Source: JAXMCK01 sp046349395 (lineage in GTDB: Bacteria > Pseudomonadota > Alphaproteobacteria > Geminicoccales > Geminicoccaceae). Taken from it: DNA of 64,000 bases. The notes beneath the pieces are model-generated. The model was not told the DNA's origin and searched no databases. It saw only the letters and a program-made list of their open reading frames with translations. Both the position numbers and the translations under genes were made by a program. Location of the stretch: assembly GCA_046349395.1 (NCBI GenBank), contig JAXMCK010000006.1, forward strand, positions 124,001 to 188,000. Direction: 5' to 3'. Below, in pieces: positions 28,104-37,644 of this stretch (position 1 is the first letter of the stretch; the number at the start of each line of letters is the position of its first letter).

Positions 28104-30812
28104 ATGTTCGGCCGTGCCGCCCGATGGTTGTTCGGGTCATCGAACGACCGTCTCGTGAAGACGATGCGCAAGACGGTCGAGCAGATCAATGCGCTCGAAC
28201 CCTCGATCGAACGTCTCTCCGACGAGCAGCTCCGCGCCCGCACGGACGAGTTCAAGAAGCGCCTCGCCGCCGGCGAGACCGTCGACGACCTCCTGGTCGA
28301 TGCCTTCGCCACCGTCCGCGAGGCCGCGAAGCGCACCCTCGGCCAGCGCCACTTCGACGTGCAGCTCATCGGCGGCATGGTCCTCCACCACGGCGACATC
28401 GCCGAGATGAAGACGGGCGAGGGCAAGACCCTCGTCGCCACACTGGCGGCCTATCTCAACGCGCTCGAAGGCAAGGGCGTGCACGTCGTCACGGTGAACG
28501 ACTACCTCGCCCGCCGCGACGCCGCCTGGATGGGCCAGATCTACGGCTTCCTCGGCCTCACCGTCGGCGTCGTCGTCCCGCAGCCGGGCGGCTTCGAGGA
28601 TCCCGTCTCGCGCCGTGCGGCCTATGCCTGCGACATCACCTACGGCACGAACAACGAGTTCGGCTTCGACTATCTGCGCGACAACATGCGCCACGACCTC
28701 GGCCAGATGGTCCAGCGCGGCCACCACTTCGCCATCGTCGACGAGGTCGACAGCATCCTGGTCGACGAGGCCCGGACCCCGCTCATCATCTCCGGCCCGG
28801 CCGAGGACAGCTCCGAGCTGTACCGCGCCGTCGACCAGCTCGTGCTGGAGCTCGTCGAGGGCGACTGGGACAAGGACGAGAAGCAGCGGGCGGCGACCTT
28901 CACCGAGCAGGGCCAGGAGCACATGCAGGTGCTGCTCGCCAATGCCGGACTGCTGAAATCGCCCGATCTCTACGATCTCGAGAACATCTCGCTGGTCCAC
29001 CACGCCCAGCAGGCGCTCCGAGCCCACAAGCTGTTCTCGCGCGACGTCGACTACATCGTGAAGGACAACAAGGTCGTCATCATCGACGAGTTCACCGGCC
29101 GCATGATGGACGGCCGGCGCTACTCCGACGGCCTGCACCAGGCGCTGGAGGCGAAGGAGCACGTCGAGATCCAGCCCGAGAACCAGACGCTGGCCTCGAT
29201 CACCTTCCAGAACTACTTCCGGCTCTACACCAAGCTGGCGGGCATGACCGGCACGGCGGCGACCGAAGCCGCCGAGTTCGCGGAGATCTACAAGCTCCAG
29301 GTGGTCGAGATCCCGACCCACATGCCGATGGTCCGCAAGGACGAGGACGACGAGGTCTATCGGACGGGCCGCGAGAAGGCGCAGGCGATCGTCACCGAGA
29401 TCGAGGAGGCCTACAAGAAGGGTCAGCCCGTTCTCGTCGGCACGGTCTCGATCGAGAAGTCGGAATCGCTCCACGAGGAGCTGAAGAAGAAGAAGATCCC
29501 GCACCAGGTCCTCAACGCGAAGTTCCACGAGCAGGAAGCCTTCATCATCGCCCAGGCGGGCCGGGTAGGCGGCGTCACCATCGCCACCAACATGGCCGGC
29601 CGCGGCACCGACATTCAGCTCGGCGGCAATGCCGAGATGCGGATCCAGCAGGAGTTGGGGGAGACCCCGGAGCCGGCGCGGGCGGACGCCATCCGGCGCG
29701 AGGTCGAGGCGGAGCGGGAGCGTGTCCGGCAGCTGGGCGGCCTCTACGTCATCGGCACCGAGCGCCACGAGAGCCGCCGCATCGACAACCAGCTGCGCGG
29801 CCGCTCCGGCCGCCAGGGCGATCCCGGCCGGTCCAAGTTCTTCCTGTCGCTCGAAGACGATCTGATGCGGATCTTCGGCTCCGAGCGCATGGACGGCATG
29901 CTGCAGCGCCTCGGGCTGAACGAGGGCGAGGCCATCGTCCATCCCTGGATCAACAAGGCGCTGGAGAAGGCGCAGCAGAAGGTCGAGGCGCGCAACTTCG
30001 AGATCAGAAAGCAGCTCTTGAAGTTCGACGACGTCATGAACGACCAGCGCAAGGTCGTGTACGAGCAGCGTCTCGAGCTGATGCACGCCGAGGACATCAG
30101 CGACACCGTCGCCGACATGCGCCAGCAGGTGGTCGAGGACGTCGTCGCCAAGCACGTCCCGGCCAATGCCTATGCCGAGCAGTGGGACGCGCCGGGCCTC
30201 AAGGCGGACTGCCAGCGGACCTTCGCCGTCGACCTGCCGATCGAGGACTGGTTCCACGAGGAGGGCATCGCCGACGAGGAGATCCGGCAGCGGATCGCCG
30301 AGGCGGCCGAAGCCAATCTCAACCGGAAGGTCGAGACCTACGGCGCACCGGTCATGCGGATGGCCGAGAAGAGCCTGCTCCTCAACATCCTCGACCATCA
30401 GTGGAAGGAGCACCTCCTCCACCTCGACCAGCTCCGCCAGGGCATCCACCTGCGTGGCTACGCCCAGCGCGACCCGCTGAACGAGTACAAGCGCGAGGCC
30501 TTCGACCTGTTCGAGGCGATGCTGAACAATCTGCGTCAGACGGTGACGCAGGTGCTCTCGCATCTCGAAATCAGGATGCAGCAGCCCGAGCCGCCGCCAC
30601 CACCGGCACCGGCACCGGCACCGATGGCCCCTACGCCGCCGCTGGGGCCCGCACCGCAGCCTCGCGCCCGCGCCATGGCGATGGCCGGCAGCGACTATGG
30701 CGACGAGGTCGACCCTCGCGATCCCTCGACCTGGGGCAAGGTCTCGCGCAACGCCGCCTGTCCCTGCGGATCGGGCAAGAAGTTCAAGCAGTGCCACGGC
30801 CGGCTCGTCTGA
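28104..30812 (+). CDS. secA: Preprotein translocase ATPase SecA
   Basis: SecA drives post-translational protein export through SecYEG. The 902-residue protein has Walker A MKTGEGKTLVA (~residue 100), the DEVDSILVDEARTPLIISG Walker B region, NMAGRGTDIQLGG and the helicase motif ELRGRSGRQGDPG-like segment. A Pro/Ala-rich linker leads to the C-terminal zinc finger CPCGSGKKFKQCHG, which binds SecB. The ATG at 28104 has GGAAGG eight bases upstream. Confidence 0.98.
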   Translation: MFGRAARWLFGSSNDRLVKTMRKTVEQINALEPSIERLSDEQLRARTDEFKKRLAAGETVDDLLVDAFATVREAAKRTLGQRHFDVQLIGGMVLHHGDIAEMKTGEGKTLVATLAAYLNALEGKGVHVVTVNDYLARRDAAWMGQIYGFLGLTVGVVVPQPGGFEDPVSRRAAYACDITYGTNNEFGFDYLRDNMRHDLGQMVQRGHHFAIVDEVDSILVDEARTPLIISGPAEDSSELYRAVDQLVLELVEGDWDKDEKQRAATFTEQGQEHMQVLLANAGLLKSPDLYDLENISLVHHAQQALRAHKLFSRDVDYIVKDNKVVIIDEFTGRMMDGRRYSDGLHQALEAKEHVEIQPENQTLASITFQNYFRLYTKLAGMTGTAATEAAEFAEIYKLQVVEIPTHMPMVRKDEDDEVYRTGREKAQAIVTEIEEAYKKGQPVLVGTVSIEKSESLHEELKKKKIPHQVLNAKFHEQEAFIIAQAGRVGGVTIATNMAGRGTDIQLGGNAEMRIQQELGETPEPARADAIRREVEAERERVRQLGGLYVIGTERHESRRIDNQLRGRSGRQGDPGRSKFFLSLEDDLMRIFGSERMDGMLQRLGLNEGEAIVHPWINKALEKAQQKVEARNFEIRKQLLKFDDVMNDQRKVVYEQRLELMHAEDISDTVADMRQQVVEDVVAKHVPANAYAEQWDAPGLKADCQRTFAVDLPIEDWFHEEGIADEEIRQRIAEAAEANLNRKVETYGAPVMRMAEKSLLLNILDHQWKEHLLHLDQLRQGIHLRGYAQRDPLNEYKREAFDLFEAMLNNLRQTVTQVLSHLEIRMQQPEPPPPPAPAPAPMAPTPPLGPAPQPRARAMAMAGSDYGDEVDPRDPSTWGKVSRNAACPCGSGKKFKQCHGRLV

Positions 30813-30886
30813 GACCGCTCTGTGCGTCTGACTAGGCTCTGGGCCGGCTCTCGGCCCGGGCCTTCATCTGCTGTGGAGCCGGCTCG

Positions 30887-31078
30887 ATGAACCCGATAGG
30901 CGTCGCCTTGCTCGTCGCCATGGCCGCGACCGTCGTCGTCCTCCTGACCGGCGTGGTCGGGTTCCTGAAAGGCGGCGAGTTCAACAGGAAGTACGGCAAC
31001 AAGCTGATGCGCGCCCGCGTCGGCCTGCAGCTTCTGGCCGTCATTCTCCTGGGCCTCCTCTTCCTCACCCAGTCCTGA
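30887..31078 (+). CDS. HIG1-domain twin-transmembrane protein
   Basis: This 63-residue membrane protein has two transmembrane helices (VALLVAMAATVVVLLTGVVG and VGLQLLAVILLGLLFL) joined by the HIG1 loop GGEFNRKYGNKLMRARVG. Bacterial HIG1 proteins are short and often neighbour cobalamin adenosyltransferase genes in alphaproteobacteria; mitochondrial relatives act in respiratory complex assembly. Function here is not known. It precedes the adenosyltransferase by seven bases. Confidence 0.85.
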   Translation: MNPIGVALLVAMAATVVVLLTGVVGFLKGGEFNRKYGNKLMRARVGLQLLAVILLGLLFLTQS

Positions 31079-31085
31079 GGCGACG

Positions 31086-31649
31086 ATGGTCACCCTGACC
31101 CGGATCTACACGCGGGGCGGCGACGAAGGCCGCACCTCGCTCGGCGACGGCACGCGCGTCGCCAAGCACACGAGCCGCGTGTCCGCCTACGGCACGGTCG
31201 ACGAGGCCAACGCCGCCGTCGGCATCGCCCGGCTGGAGACGACGGGCGAGGCGGACGCGATGCTGGCCCGCATCCAGAACGACCTGTTCGATCTGGGTGC
31301 CGACCTCTGCCGCCCCGGCACCGACTTCGACTCGCCGACGGCCCTGCGGATCCACGACCGGCAGGTCGAGCGCCTGGAGCGCGAGATCGACGCCATGAAC
31401 GTGGAGCTGCAGCCGCTCAACTCCTTCGTCCTGCCGGGCGGCTCCCGTGCTGCGGCGCACCTTCACGTGGCGCGGACGGTGGCACGCCGCGCCGAGCGCC
31501 TCGTCACCGAGCTGGCCGAGGCGGAGGCGGTCAATCCCGCGGCCATCCGCTATCTAAATCGCCTTTCAGATCATTTGTTTGTCCTATCGCGTTGGGTCAA
31601 CGACCGCGGCGCGAAGGACGTGCTCTGGGTTCCCGGCGCCAATCGCTGA
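31086..31649 (+). CDS. Cob(I)yrinic acid a,c-diamide adenosyltransferase, PduO type
   Basis: This enzyme transfers the adenosyl group of ATP to cob(I)alamin. The 187-residue product has the ATP-binding IYTRGGDEGRTSLGDGTRV, the YGTVDEANAAVG segment, SFVLPGGSRAAAHLHVARTV and the closing YLNRLSDHLFVLSRWVN of PduO-type enzymes. Its presence fits the B12 riboswitch and corrinoid cluster further along, and suggests that coenzyme B12 is made or salvaged in this organism. Confidence 0.94.
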   Translation: MVTLTRIYTRGGDEGRTSLGDGTRVAKHTSRVSAYGTVDEANAAVGIARLETTGEADAMLARIQNDLFDLGADLCRPGTDFDSPTALRIHDRQVERLEREIDAMNVELQPLNSFVLPGGSRAAAHLHVARTVARRAERLVTELAEAEAVNPAAIRYLNRLSDHLFVLSRWVNDRGAKDVLWVPGANR

Positions 31650-31666
31650 GTGCAGCGCTGGCGACG

Positions 31667-31695
31667 TTGACAACCCCGAGACCGGGCCGTATCGA
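31667..31695 (+). promoter_or_regulatory. Candidate etfBA promoter
   Basis: TTGACA (31667-31672) is followed after 17 bases by TATCGA (31690-31695). The predicted leader is about 85 bases long. The hexamers and spacing match the candidate secA promoter. Confidence 0.45.
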
Positions 31696-31782
31696 GCCGG
31701 TTTGTGCAATGCAACAAGCCGGGCCACGCCCTGTCGCCGCTCCCCCGCGACCGGGTCTAAGAACATCCACAAGGTTGCCGAC

Positions 31783-32532
31783 ATGAAGGTGCTGGTACCC
31801 GTCAAGCGGGTCGTCGACTACAACGTCAAAGTCAGGGTGAAGGCCGACGGCTCGGGCGTCGACATCGCCAACGTCAAGATGTCGATGAATCCCTTCGACG
31901 AGATCGCCAACGAGGAGGCCATCCGCCTCAAGGAAGCCGGCAAGGCGACCGAGGTGATCGCCGTCTCCCTGGGCGAGACCAAGTGCCAGGAGACGCTGCG
32001 CACCGCGCTGGCCATGGGTGCCGACCGCGCCATCCACGTCGAGACCAACGCCGAGCTGCAGCCTCTCGCGGTTGCGAAATGCCTGGCCGCCATCGTCGCC
32101 AAGGAGGAGCCCGGGCTCGTGGTCCTGGGCAAGCAGGCGATCGACGACGACAGCAACCAGACCGGCCAGATGCTGGCGGCTCTGCTGGGCTGGCCGCAGG
32201 CGACCTTCGTCAGCAAGCTCGCCGTCGGCGACGGTGAGGCCACGGTCTCGCGCGAGGTCGACGAGGGCCTGGAGCAGCTGAAGATCAAGCTGCCGGCCAT
32301 CATCACGGTCGATCTCCGCCTCAACGAGCCGCGCTATGCGAGCCTGCCCAACATCATGAAAGCAAAGAAGAAGCCGATCGAGACGATCACGCCCGAGTCG
32401 CTGGGCGTCGATGTCGCCCCGAGGCTCAGCTACCTCCGCTTCGAGGACCCGCCGAAGCGTCAGGCGGGCACCAAGGTCGGCTCCGTGCAGGAGCTGGTCC
32501 AGAAGCTGAAGTCCGAGGTCGGGATTATCTGA
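31783..32532 (+). CDS. etfB: Electron transfer flavoprotein subunit beta
   Basis: EtfB pairs with EtfA to pass electrons from acyl-CoA and related dehydrogenases to ETF-quinone oxidoreductase. The 249-residue product opens MKVLVPVKRVVDYNVKV and contains VLGKQAIDDDSNQTGQMLA and LPAIITVDLRLNEPRY, typical of the group I ETF beta subunit. The ATG at 31783 is the family start. etfA follows after one base. Confidence 0.97.
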   Translation: MKVLVPVKRVVDYNVKVRVKADGSGVDIANVKMSMNPFDEIANEEAIRLKEAGKATEVIAVSLGETKCQETLRTALAMGADRAIHVETNAELQPLAVAKCLAAIVAKEEPGLVVLGKQAIDDDSNQTGQMLAALLGWPQATFVSKLAVGDGEATVSREVDEGLEQLKIKLPAIITVDLRLNEPRYASLPNIMKAKKKPIETITPESLGVDVAPRLSYLRFEDPPKRQAGTKVGSVQELVQKLKSEVGII

Positions 32533-32533
32533 G

Positions 32534-33478
32534 ATGACGAAGCTCGTTCTGGCCCAGCACGACAACGCCGCCCTCGACAAGGCCACGCTGCACGCCGTCA
32601 CTGCGGCGGCGAAGCTGCCGGGCGACACGCATATCCTGGTCGTCGGCTCGGGTGCCGGTGCCGTGGCGGCCGAGGCCGCGAAGGTCGCCGGTGTCGCGAA
32701 GGTCGTCCATGTCGACGGGCCGACCTATGCCAACCCCGTCGCCGAGGACCTGACGGCCCTGATCAAGAGCCTCGCCGACGGCTACGACTACCTGATCGCC
32801 CCCTCGACCACGACCGGCAAGAACGTGATGCCGCGCGTCGCAGCACTGCTCGACTCGGCGCAGATCTCGGACATCGTCGACGTTCTGGGGCCCGACACCT
32901 TCAAGCGCTACATCTATGCCGGCAACGCCCTCGCCACCGTGAAGAGTGCGGATGCGAAGCGCGTCATCACCGTGCGCACGACGACCTTCGACGCCGCACC
33001 CGCCGAGGGCGGCAGTGCCGAGATCGTCACCGTGGCCCCGGTCGAGCCGTCGAAGCTCGCCGAGTTCCTCGGCCGCGAGGTGAGCCGCAGCGAGCGCCCC
33101 GACCTGACCTCGGCCCGCATCGTGGTCTCCGGCGGCCGCGGCATGGGCTCGGGCGAGAACTTCCGGATCATCGAGGCCCTGGCCGACGTCCTGGGTGCGG
33201 CCGTCGGCGCCAGCCGTGCCGCGGTGGACGCCGGCTACGTTCCCAACGACTACCAGGTCGGCCAGACCGGCAAGATCGTCGCCCCCGAGCTCTACGTGGC
33301 GGTGGGCATCTCGGGTGCCATCCAGCATCTGGCCGGCATGAAGGACAGCAAGACGATCGTCGCCATCAACAAGGACGAGGAGGCGCCGATCTTCCAGGTC
33401 GCCGACTACGGCCTCGTGGGCGATCTCTTCAAGCTCGTGCCGGAGCTGACGGAGGCCGTGCGGGCCGCGCGGACCTAG
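32534..33478 (+). CDS. etfA: Electron transfer flavoprotein subunit alpha
   Basis: EtfA carries the catalytic FAD of the heterodimer. The 314-residue product has an N-terminal adenine-nucleotide-like domain and a C-terminal FAD domain with VVSGGRGMGSGENF, GASRAAVDAGYVPNDYQVGQTG and ELYVAVGISGAIQHLAGM. It lies between etfB and the hydroxyacyl-CoA dehydrogenase, in an apparent operon for fatty-acid or polyhydroxybutyrate metabolism. Confidence 0.97.
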   Translation: MTKLVLAQHDNAALDKATLHAVTAAAKLPGDTHILVVGSGAGAVAAEAAKVAGVAKVVHVDGPTYANPVAEDLTALIKSLADGYDYLIAPSTTTGKNVMPRVAALLDSAQISDIVDVLGPDTFKRYIYAGNALATVKSADAKRVITVRTTTFDAAPAEGGSAEIVTVAPVEPSKLAEFLGREVSRSERPDLTSARIVVSGGRGMGSGENFRIIEALADVLGAAVGASRAAVDAGYVPNDYQVGQTGKIVAPELYVAVGISGAIQHLAGMKDSKTIVAINKDEEAPIFQVADYGLVGDLFKLVPELTEAVRAART

Positions 33479-33508
33479 AGCCCAGAGAACAGGACAGGAA
33501 TTCCCGCG

Positions 33509-34423
33509 ATGGCAGCCGTCTACACCCAGAAGGAATACCCGCCCCTTCCCGAGATCAGGAAGGTGGGTGTGATCGGCGCGGGTCAGATGGGTGGCGGCAT
33601 CGCCCAGAGCGTGGCCTCGGCCGGCCTCGACGTCGTCCTGGTCGACGTCGACCAGGCGCCGATCGATGCGGCACTCGCCCGGATCGACGGGCACCTCGAC
33701 CGCCAGATCAGGAAGGGGGTGCTGGGCGAGTCAGAGAAGAAGGACGCGCTGCAGCGGATCGTGACCGGCACCGGCCACGAGATGTTCCACGACTGCGACA
33801 TCGTCATCGAGGCGGCGACCGAGAACGAGGAAATCAAGAAGAAGATCTTCCAGCAGCTCCTCCCCAATCTCCGCCCCGGCGCCATCATCGCGTCGAACAC
33901 CTCCTCGATCTCGATCACGCGTCTGGCCGCCACGACCGACCGGCCCGAGCGCTTCATCGGCATGCACTTCATGAATCCGGTGCCGGTGATGAAGCTCGTC
34001 GAGCTCATCCGCGGCATCGCGACGGAGGAAGACACCTACCAGGCGGTGAAGACCCTGGCCGACAAGCTCGGCAAGACGTCGGTCACCGCCGAGGACTTCC
34101 CGGCCTTCATCGTCAACCGCATCCTGCTGCCGATGATCAACGAGGCGGTCTACACGCTCTACGAGGGTGTGGGCACCGTCGAGAGCATCGACATGGCGCT
34201 GAAGCTCGGCGCCAACCACCCGATGGGCCCGCTGCAGTTGGCCGACTTCATCGGCCTCGATACCTGCCTCTCCATCATGCACGTGCTCTACGAGGGCCTG
34301 GCCGACAGCAAGTACCGGCCCTGTCCGCTGCTCGTGAAGTATGTCGAGGCCGGCTGGCTCGGGCGGAAGACCAAGCGCGGCTTCTACGACTATCGCGGCG
34401 AGACGCCCGTCCCGACCCGCTGA
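33509..34423 (+). CDS. hbd: 3-hydroxybutyryl-CoA dehydrogenase
   Basis: This 304-residue NAD-dependent enzyme interconverts 3-hydroxybutyryl-CoA and acetoacetyl-CoA. The Rossmann motif VGVIGAGQMGGGIAQ is at ~residues 18-32; the catalytic His lies in IGMHFMNPVPVMKLVE and the C-terminal helical domain includes NHPMGPLQLADFIGLD. It follows etfBA. Its last 34 bases overlap the convergent guanine deaminase gene. Confidence 0.94.
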   Translation: MAAVYTQKEYPPLPEIRKVGVIGAGQMGGGIAQSVASAGLDVVLVDVDQAPIDAALARIDGHLDRQIRKGVLGESEKKDALQRIVTGTGHEMFHDCDIVIEAATENEEIKKKIFQQLLPNLRPGAIIASNTSSISITRLAATTDRPERFIGMHFMNPVPVMKLVELIRGIATEEDTYQAVKTLADKLGKTSVTAEDFPAFIVNRILLPMINEAVYTLYEGVGTVESIDMALKLGANHPMGPLQLADFIGLDTCLSIMHVLYEGLADSKYRPCPLLVKYVEAGWLGRKTKRGFYDYRGETPVPTR

Positions 34424-35685
34424 ACACCAGCGACATAGGTCGCCGTCACCGCCCGGTCGTCACCCAGCGTCATCAGCACGAACAGTGTGGGCGCCAGATC
34501 GCCCTCGATCCGCTCCATCCGATGCGCCTTCGCCGGCGTCGAGCGCGGATCCAGCACGACGATGTCGGCCTCCATCCCGGGCTCCAGCTTCCCGATCCGA
34601 TCGCCGAGGCGCAGCGCCTCCGCATTGCCGGCCGTCATCATCCAGAACGCACGCAACGGGTCGAGATTGAGGCCCTTGAGCTGGCAGACCTGATAGGCCG
34701 CCGCCGCCGTCTGCAACATCGAGTAGCTGCTGCCCCCGCCCACGTCCGTCGCCAGCGCCACGCGCACGCCGGCCAGCCGTGTGCGGGCGAGGTCGAACAG
34801 GCCGCTGCCGATGAACAGGTTCGAGGTCGGGCAGAACGAGGCCACCGCGTCGCGCTCGGCGAGGCAGGCCAGCTCCCGGTCGGAGAGATGGATGCAGTGC
34901 CCCAGCACGGACCGCGGGCCCAGGAGGCCGAACTGGTCGTAGACGTCGGTATAGTCCCGGTGCCGCGGGAACAGCTCGCCGACGGTGCGGATCTCGTTGT
35001 GGTTCTCCGCCAGATGCGTCTGCATCCAGCAGTCAGGGTGCTCCTTCAGCAGAGTCCCCGCCGCGTCCAGCTGCCCCTCGGAGGACGTGATCGCGAAGCG
35101 CGGCGTCACCGCGTAGCCGAGCCGCCCACGCCCGTGCCAGCGCTCGATCAGCGCCCGGCTGTCGCGATAGCTGCTCTCGGCCGTGTCGCACAAAGCTTCC
35201 GGCGCGTTCCGGTCCATCATGACCTTGCCGGCGATCATCCGCGCACCGGCGCGCTCGGCGGCGGCGAAGAAGGCGTCCGCCGACTGCGCGTGGACACTGC
35301 AATAGACGACCGCGGTCGTGGTCCCGTTGCGGAACAGCTCGTCGAGGAAGAAGTCCGCCACCGAGGCGGCGTGCTCCGGGTCCTCGAAGCGCTGCTCCTC
35401 AACGAAGGTGTACCGCTCCAGCCAGTCCAGCAGCTGGGTGCCGTAGGAGGCGATCACCTGCGTCTGCGGGAAGTGGATGTGGGTGTCGATCAGCCCCGGC
35501 ATGACGAGCCGGCCGCGATGGTCGTCGACCGGGCAGCCGTCCGGCACCACGACGTCCTCGCCCACCGCCTCGATGAGGCCGTCGCGCACGAGGACGATGC
35601 CGTCCTCGATATCGTGCACCTTCCCGCCTGCGACGGGATCGCCGTCGAACCAGATGAGGCGGCCGCGGATGGCGCGTCGGCTCAT
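34390..35685 (-). CDS. guaD: Guanine deaminase
   Basis: This amidohydrolase converts guanine to xanthine. The 431-residue product has the zinc-site DTHIHFPQTQVIASYG, the HLAENHNEIR motif, a later His (GHCIHLSDRE) and Asp (LATDVGGGSS), characteristic of bacterial guanine deaminases. The ATG at 35685 overlaps the puuD stop as ATGA, so guanine deamination and urate oxidation are encoded together. Confidence 0.93.
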   Translation of the reverse strand: MSRRAIRGRLIWFDGDPVAGGKVHDIEDGIVLVRDGLIEAVGEDVVVPDGCPVDDHRGRLVMPGLIDTHIHFPQTQVIASYGTQLLDWLERYTFVEEQRFEDPEHAASVADFFLDELFRNGTTTAVVYCSVHAQSADAFFAAAERAGARMIAGKVMMDRNAPEALCDTAESSYRDSRALIERWHGRGRLGYAVTPRFAITSSEGQLDAAGTLLKEHPDCWMQTHLAENHNEIRTVGELFPRHRDYTDVYDQFGLLGPRSVLGHCIHLSDRELACLAERDAVASFCPTSNLFIGSGLFDLARTRLAGVRVALATDVGGGSSYSMLQTAAAAYQVCQLKGLNLDPLRAFWMMTAGNAEALRLGDRIGKLEPGMEADIVVLDPRSTPAKAHRMERIEGDLAPTLFVLMTLGDDRAVTATYVAGVQRVGTGVSPR

Positions 35686-36875
35686 TCTACTACCCGGCCG
35701 TCGATCCAGGCCGCCAGCACGGCCCGCTCCTCCGGCGAGATCTCGGTGAGGTTGCCAGGTGGCATGGCGTGGGTAAGGACGGCCTGATTGCCGATATGGC
35801 CCATATGCGCGCGGATATGCTCCGGCGTATCGAGCATCACGCCCTTGGGCGGGGCCACGATCCCCTCCCAGACGGGCTCGGCCGCGTGGCACATGCTGCA
35901 GCGCGACACGACCACCTCCTCGACCTGCGCGAACTGCACCGGCTGGGCGGCTGCCGTGTCCGTCGCCGGGCTGGCGACGCTGATCCAGACCATGGCGACG
36001 AAGCCCGCCGCGGTCACGGCCCAGGTCCACCAGGGCGTGGGATTGCCCCGGTGCCGCTGGTTGAAGAAGTAGCGGATCGGAAAGGCCGTGATCAGCACCA
36101 AGGCAACGATCACCCAGTTCCACCGGCTGGCGAAGGTCAGCGGATAGTGCCCGCTCAGCATGAAGAACAGGACGGGCAGGGTCAGGTAGTTGTTGTGCAG
36201 CGAGCGCTGCCGCGCCTGCGGCCCGAGCTTCGGATCCGGCGTCTCGTGGGCGAGCAGCGACTTCACCACCTTGCGCTGGTTCGGGATGATCACGTGCGCC
36301 ACGCTCGCCACCATGATCGTCCCGACGATCAGCCCGACATGGATGAAGGCACCCCGGCCGCTGAAGATGTGAGTCAGCACCCAGGCACCCAGCACGATCG
36401 CCAGCGATCCGACGATCGCCAGGAGCGTGTCGTTCCGGCCCAGCGGCGAGCGGCAGAGCACCTCGTAGACGACGATTCCGAGCAGGATCGAGCCGATGCT
36501 GATCGCGATCGCACCCGTCGGCGACAATGCCAGCACGTCCGGGTCGATGAGATAGAGATCCGGGTTGGTGTAGTAGAGCGCGATGAGCAGCGCGAAGCCC
36601 GACAGAAAGCTCGTATAGGCCTCCCACTTGAACCAGGTCAGATGCTCGGGCAACTCGGGCGGGGCGACCGTATATTTCTGCATGCGGTAGAATCCGCCGC
36701 CATGGACCTGCCAGGTCTCGCCATAGACACCCACCGGCAGGCCGCCCGGATTGGTCAGGCTGGCATCGAGGTGGATGAAGTAGAACGATGAGCCGATCCA
36801 GGCGATCACGGCGATGACGTGCAGCCAGCGGATACCGAGATTGAGCCAATCGAGCAGGACGGGATCCAAGGCCAT
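35682..36875 (-). CDS. puuD: Urate hydroxylase PuuD (membrane urate oxidase with cytochrome c domain)
   Basis: PuuD oxidises urate to 5-hydroxyisourate. The 397-residue protein has about eight transmembrane helices starting with WLNLGIRWLHVIAVIAWIGS, and ends in a periplasmic cytochrome c domain with one haem site CSMCHA and a distal Met in THAMPPGNLT. Electrons probably pass to the respiratory chain rather than to oxygen directly (known for the family). It precedes guaD in an overlapping pair. Confidence 0.93.
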   Translation of the reverse strand: MALDPVLLDWLNLGIRWLHVIAVIAWIGSSFYFIHLDASLTNPGGLPVGVYGETWQVHGGGFYRMQKYTVAPPELPEHLTWFKWEAYTSFLSGFALLIALYYTNPDLYLIDPDVLALSPTGAIAISIGSILLGIVVYEVLCRSPLGRNDTLLAIVGSLAIVLGAWVLTHIFSGRGAFIHVGLIVGTIMVASVAHVIIPNQRKVVKSLLAHETPDPKLGPQARQRSLHNNYLTLPVLFFMLSGHYPLTFASRWNWVIVALVLITAFPIRYFFNQRHRGNPTPWWTWAVTAAGFVAMVWISVASPATDTAAAQPVQFAQVEEVVVSRCSMCHAAEPVWEGIVAPPKGVMLDTPEHIRAHMGHIGNQAVLTHAMPPGNLTEISPEERAVLAAWIDGRVVE

Positions 36876-36911
36876 GCGCGCGCGGTGCCCCTTCTATGCT
36901 GCAGGTGCGTC

Positions 36912-37643
36912 ATGGTGACGGCCGCCCCGCCGATCCGCAAGCCGTGGCAGGCGCTGGCGACCCCCGTGCTGACCGGGGCCGACATCCTGGCCCGGCTGCT
37001 CTACCGCGATGCGATGATGCTGATCGTCGACAAGCCGCCGGGCCTGCCCGTCCACCCCGGCACCGGCGGCGGCCCCAATCTCGAGGACAGCCTCGACTGG
37101 CTCCGCTTCGGCCTGCCGCAGCGCCCGCACCTCGCCCATCGCCTCGACCGCGACACCAGCGGCTGCCTCGTGCTGGGCCGCCACGCCAAGGCGCTGCGCC
37201 GGCTCGGCGCCCTCTTCTCCTCGGGCCAAGTGAAGAAGACCTACTGGGCCGTCGTCCGCGGGGCACCCGCGCAGCCCGAGGGCCGCATCGACCTGCCGCT
37301 CATGAAGCGCAACGACAAGCGCGGCTGGTTCATGAAAACCGACCCGGCCGGCCAGCAGGCGATCACCGACTACCGCACGCTGGGTGCGGCCGACGGCATC
37401 ACCTGGCTTGAGCTGACCCCCCACACCGGCCGCACGCACCAGCTTCGCGTGCATCTGGCCGAGACCGGCTGCCCGATCCTGGGCGAGCCGATCTACGCCG
37501 AGGAGCCGAAGGACCTCCCGCTCCACCTGCACGCGCGCGCGGTCACGGTCCCCCTCTATCCCGGCCGCGATCCGGTCGCCGTCACGGCCGAGCCGCCCGA
37601 GCATCTTCGGGCGGCCCTGCGCAGTTGCGGCTGGACGGACTAA
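36912..37643 (+). CDS. RluA-family pseudouridine synthase
   Basis: This 243-residue protein contains the RluA catalytic motif HRLDRDTSGCLVLGR (catalytic Asp), the ILIVDKPPG-like opening MLIVDKPPGLPVHPG and TGRTHQLRVHL. It lacks an S4 domain, so it resembles RluA/TruC-type enzymes rather than RluC/D. The target uridine cannot be told from sequence. The ATG at 36912 is close to the divergent puuD start (36 bases apart). It ends one base before the convergent BMP gene. Confidence 0.92.
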   Translation: MVTAAPPIRKPWQALATPVLTGADILARLLYRDAMMLIVDKPPGLPVHPGTGGGPNLEDSLDWLRFGLPQRPHLAHRLDRDTSGCLVLGRHAKALRRLGALFSSGQVKKTYWAVVRGAPAQPEGRIDLPLMKRNDKRGWFMKTDPAGQQAITDYRTLGAADGITWLELTPHTGRTHQLRVHLAETGCPILGEPIYAEEPKDLPLHLHARAVTVPLYPGRDPVAVTAEPPEHLRAALRSCGWTD

Positions 37644-37644
37644 A

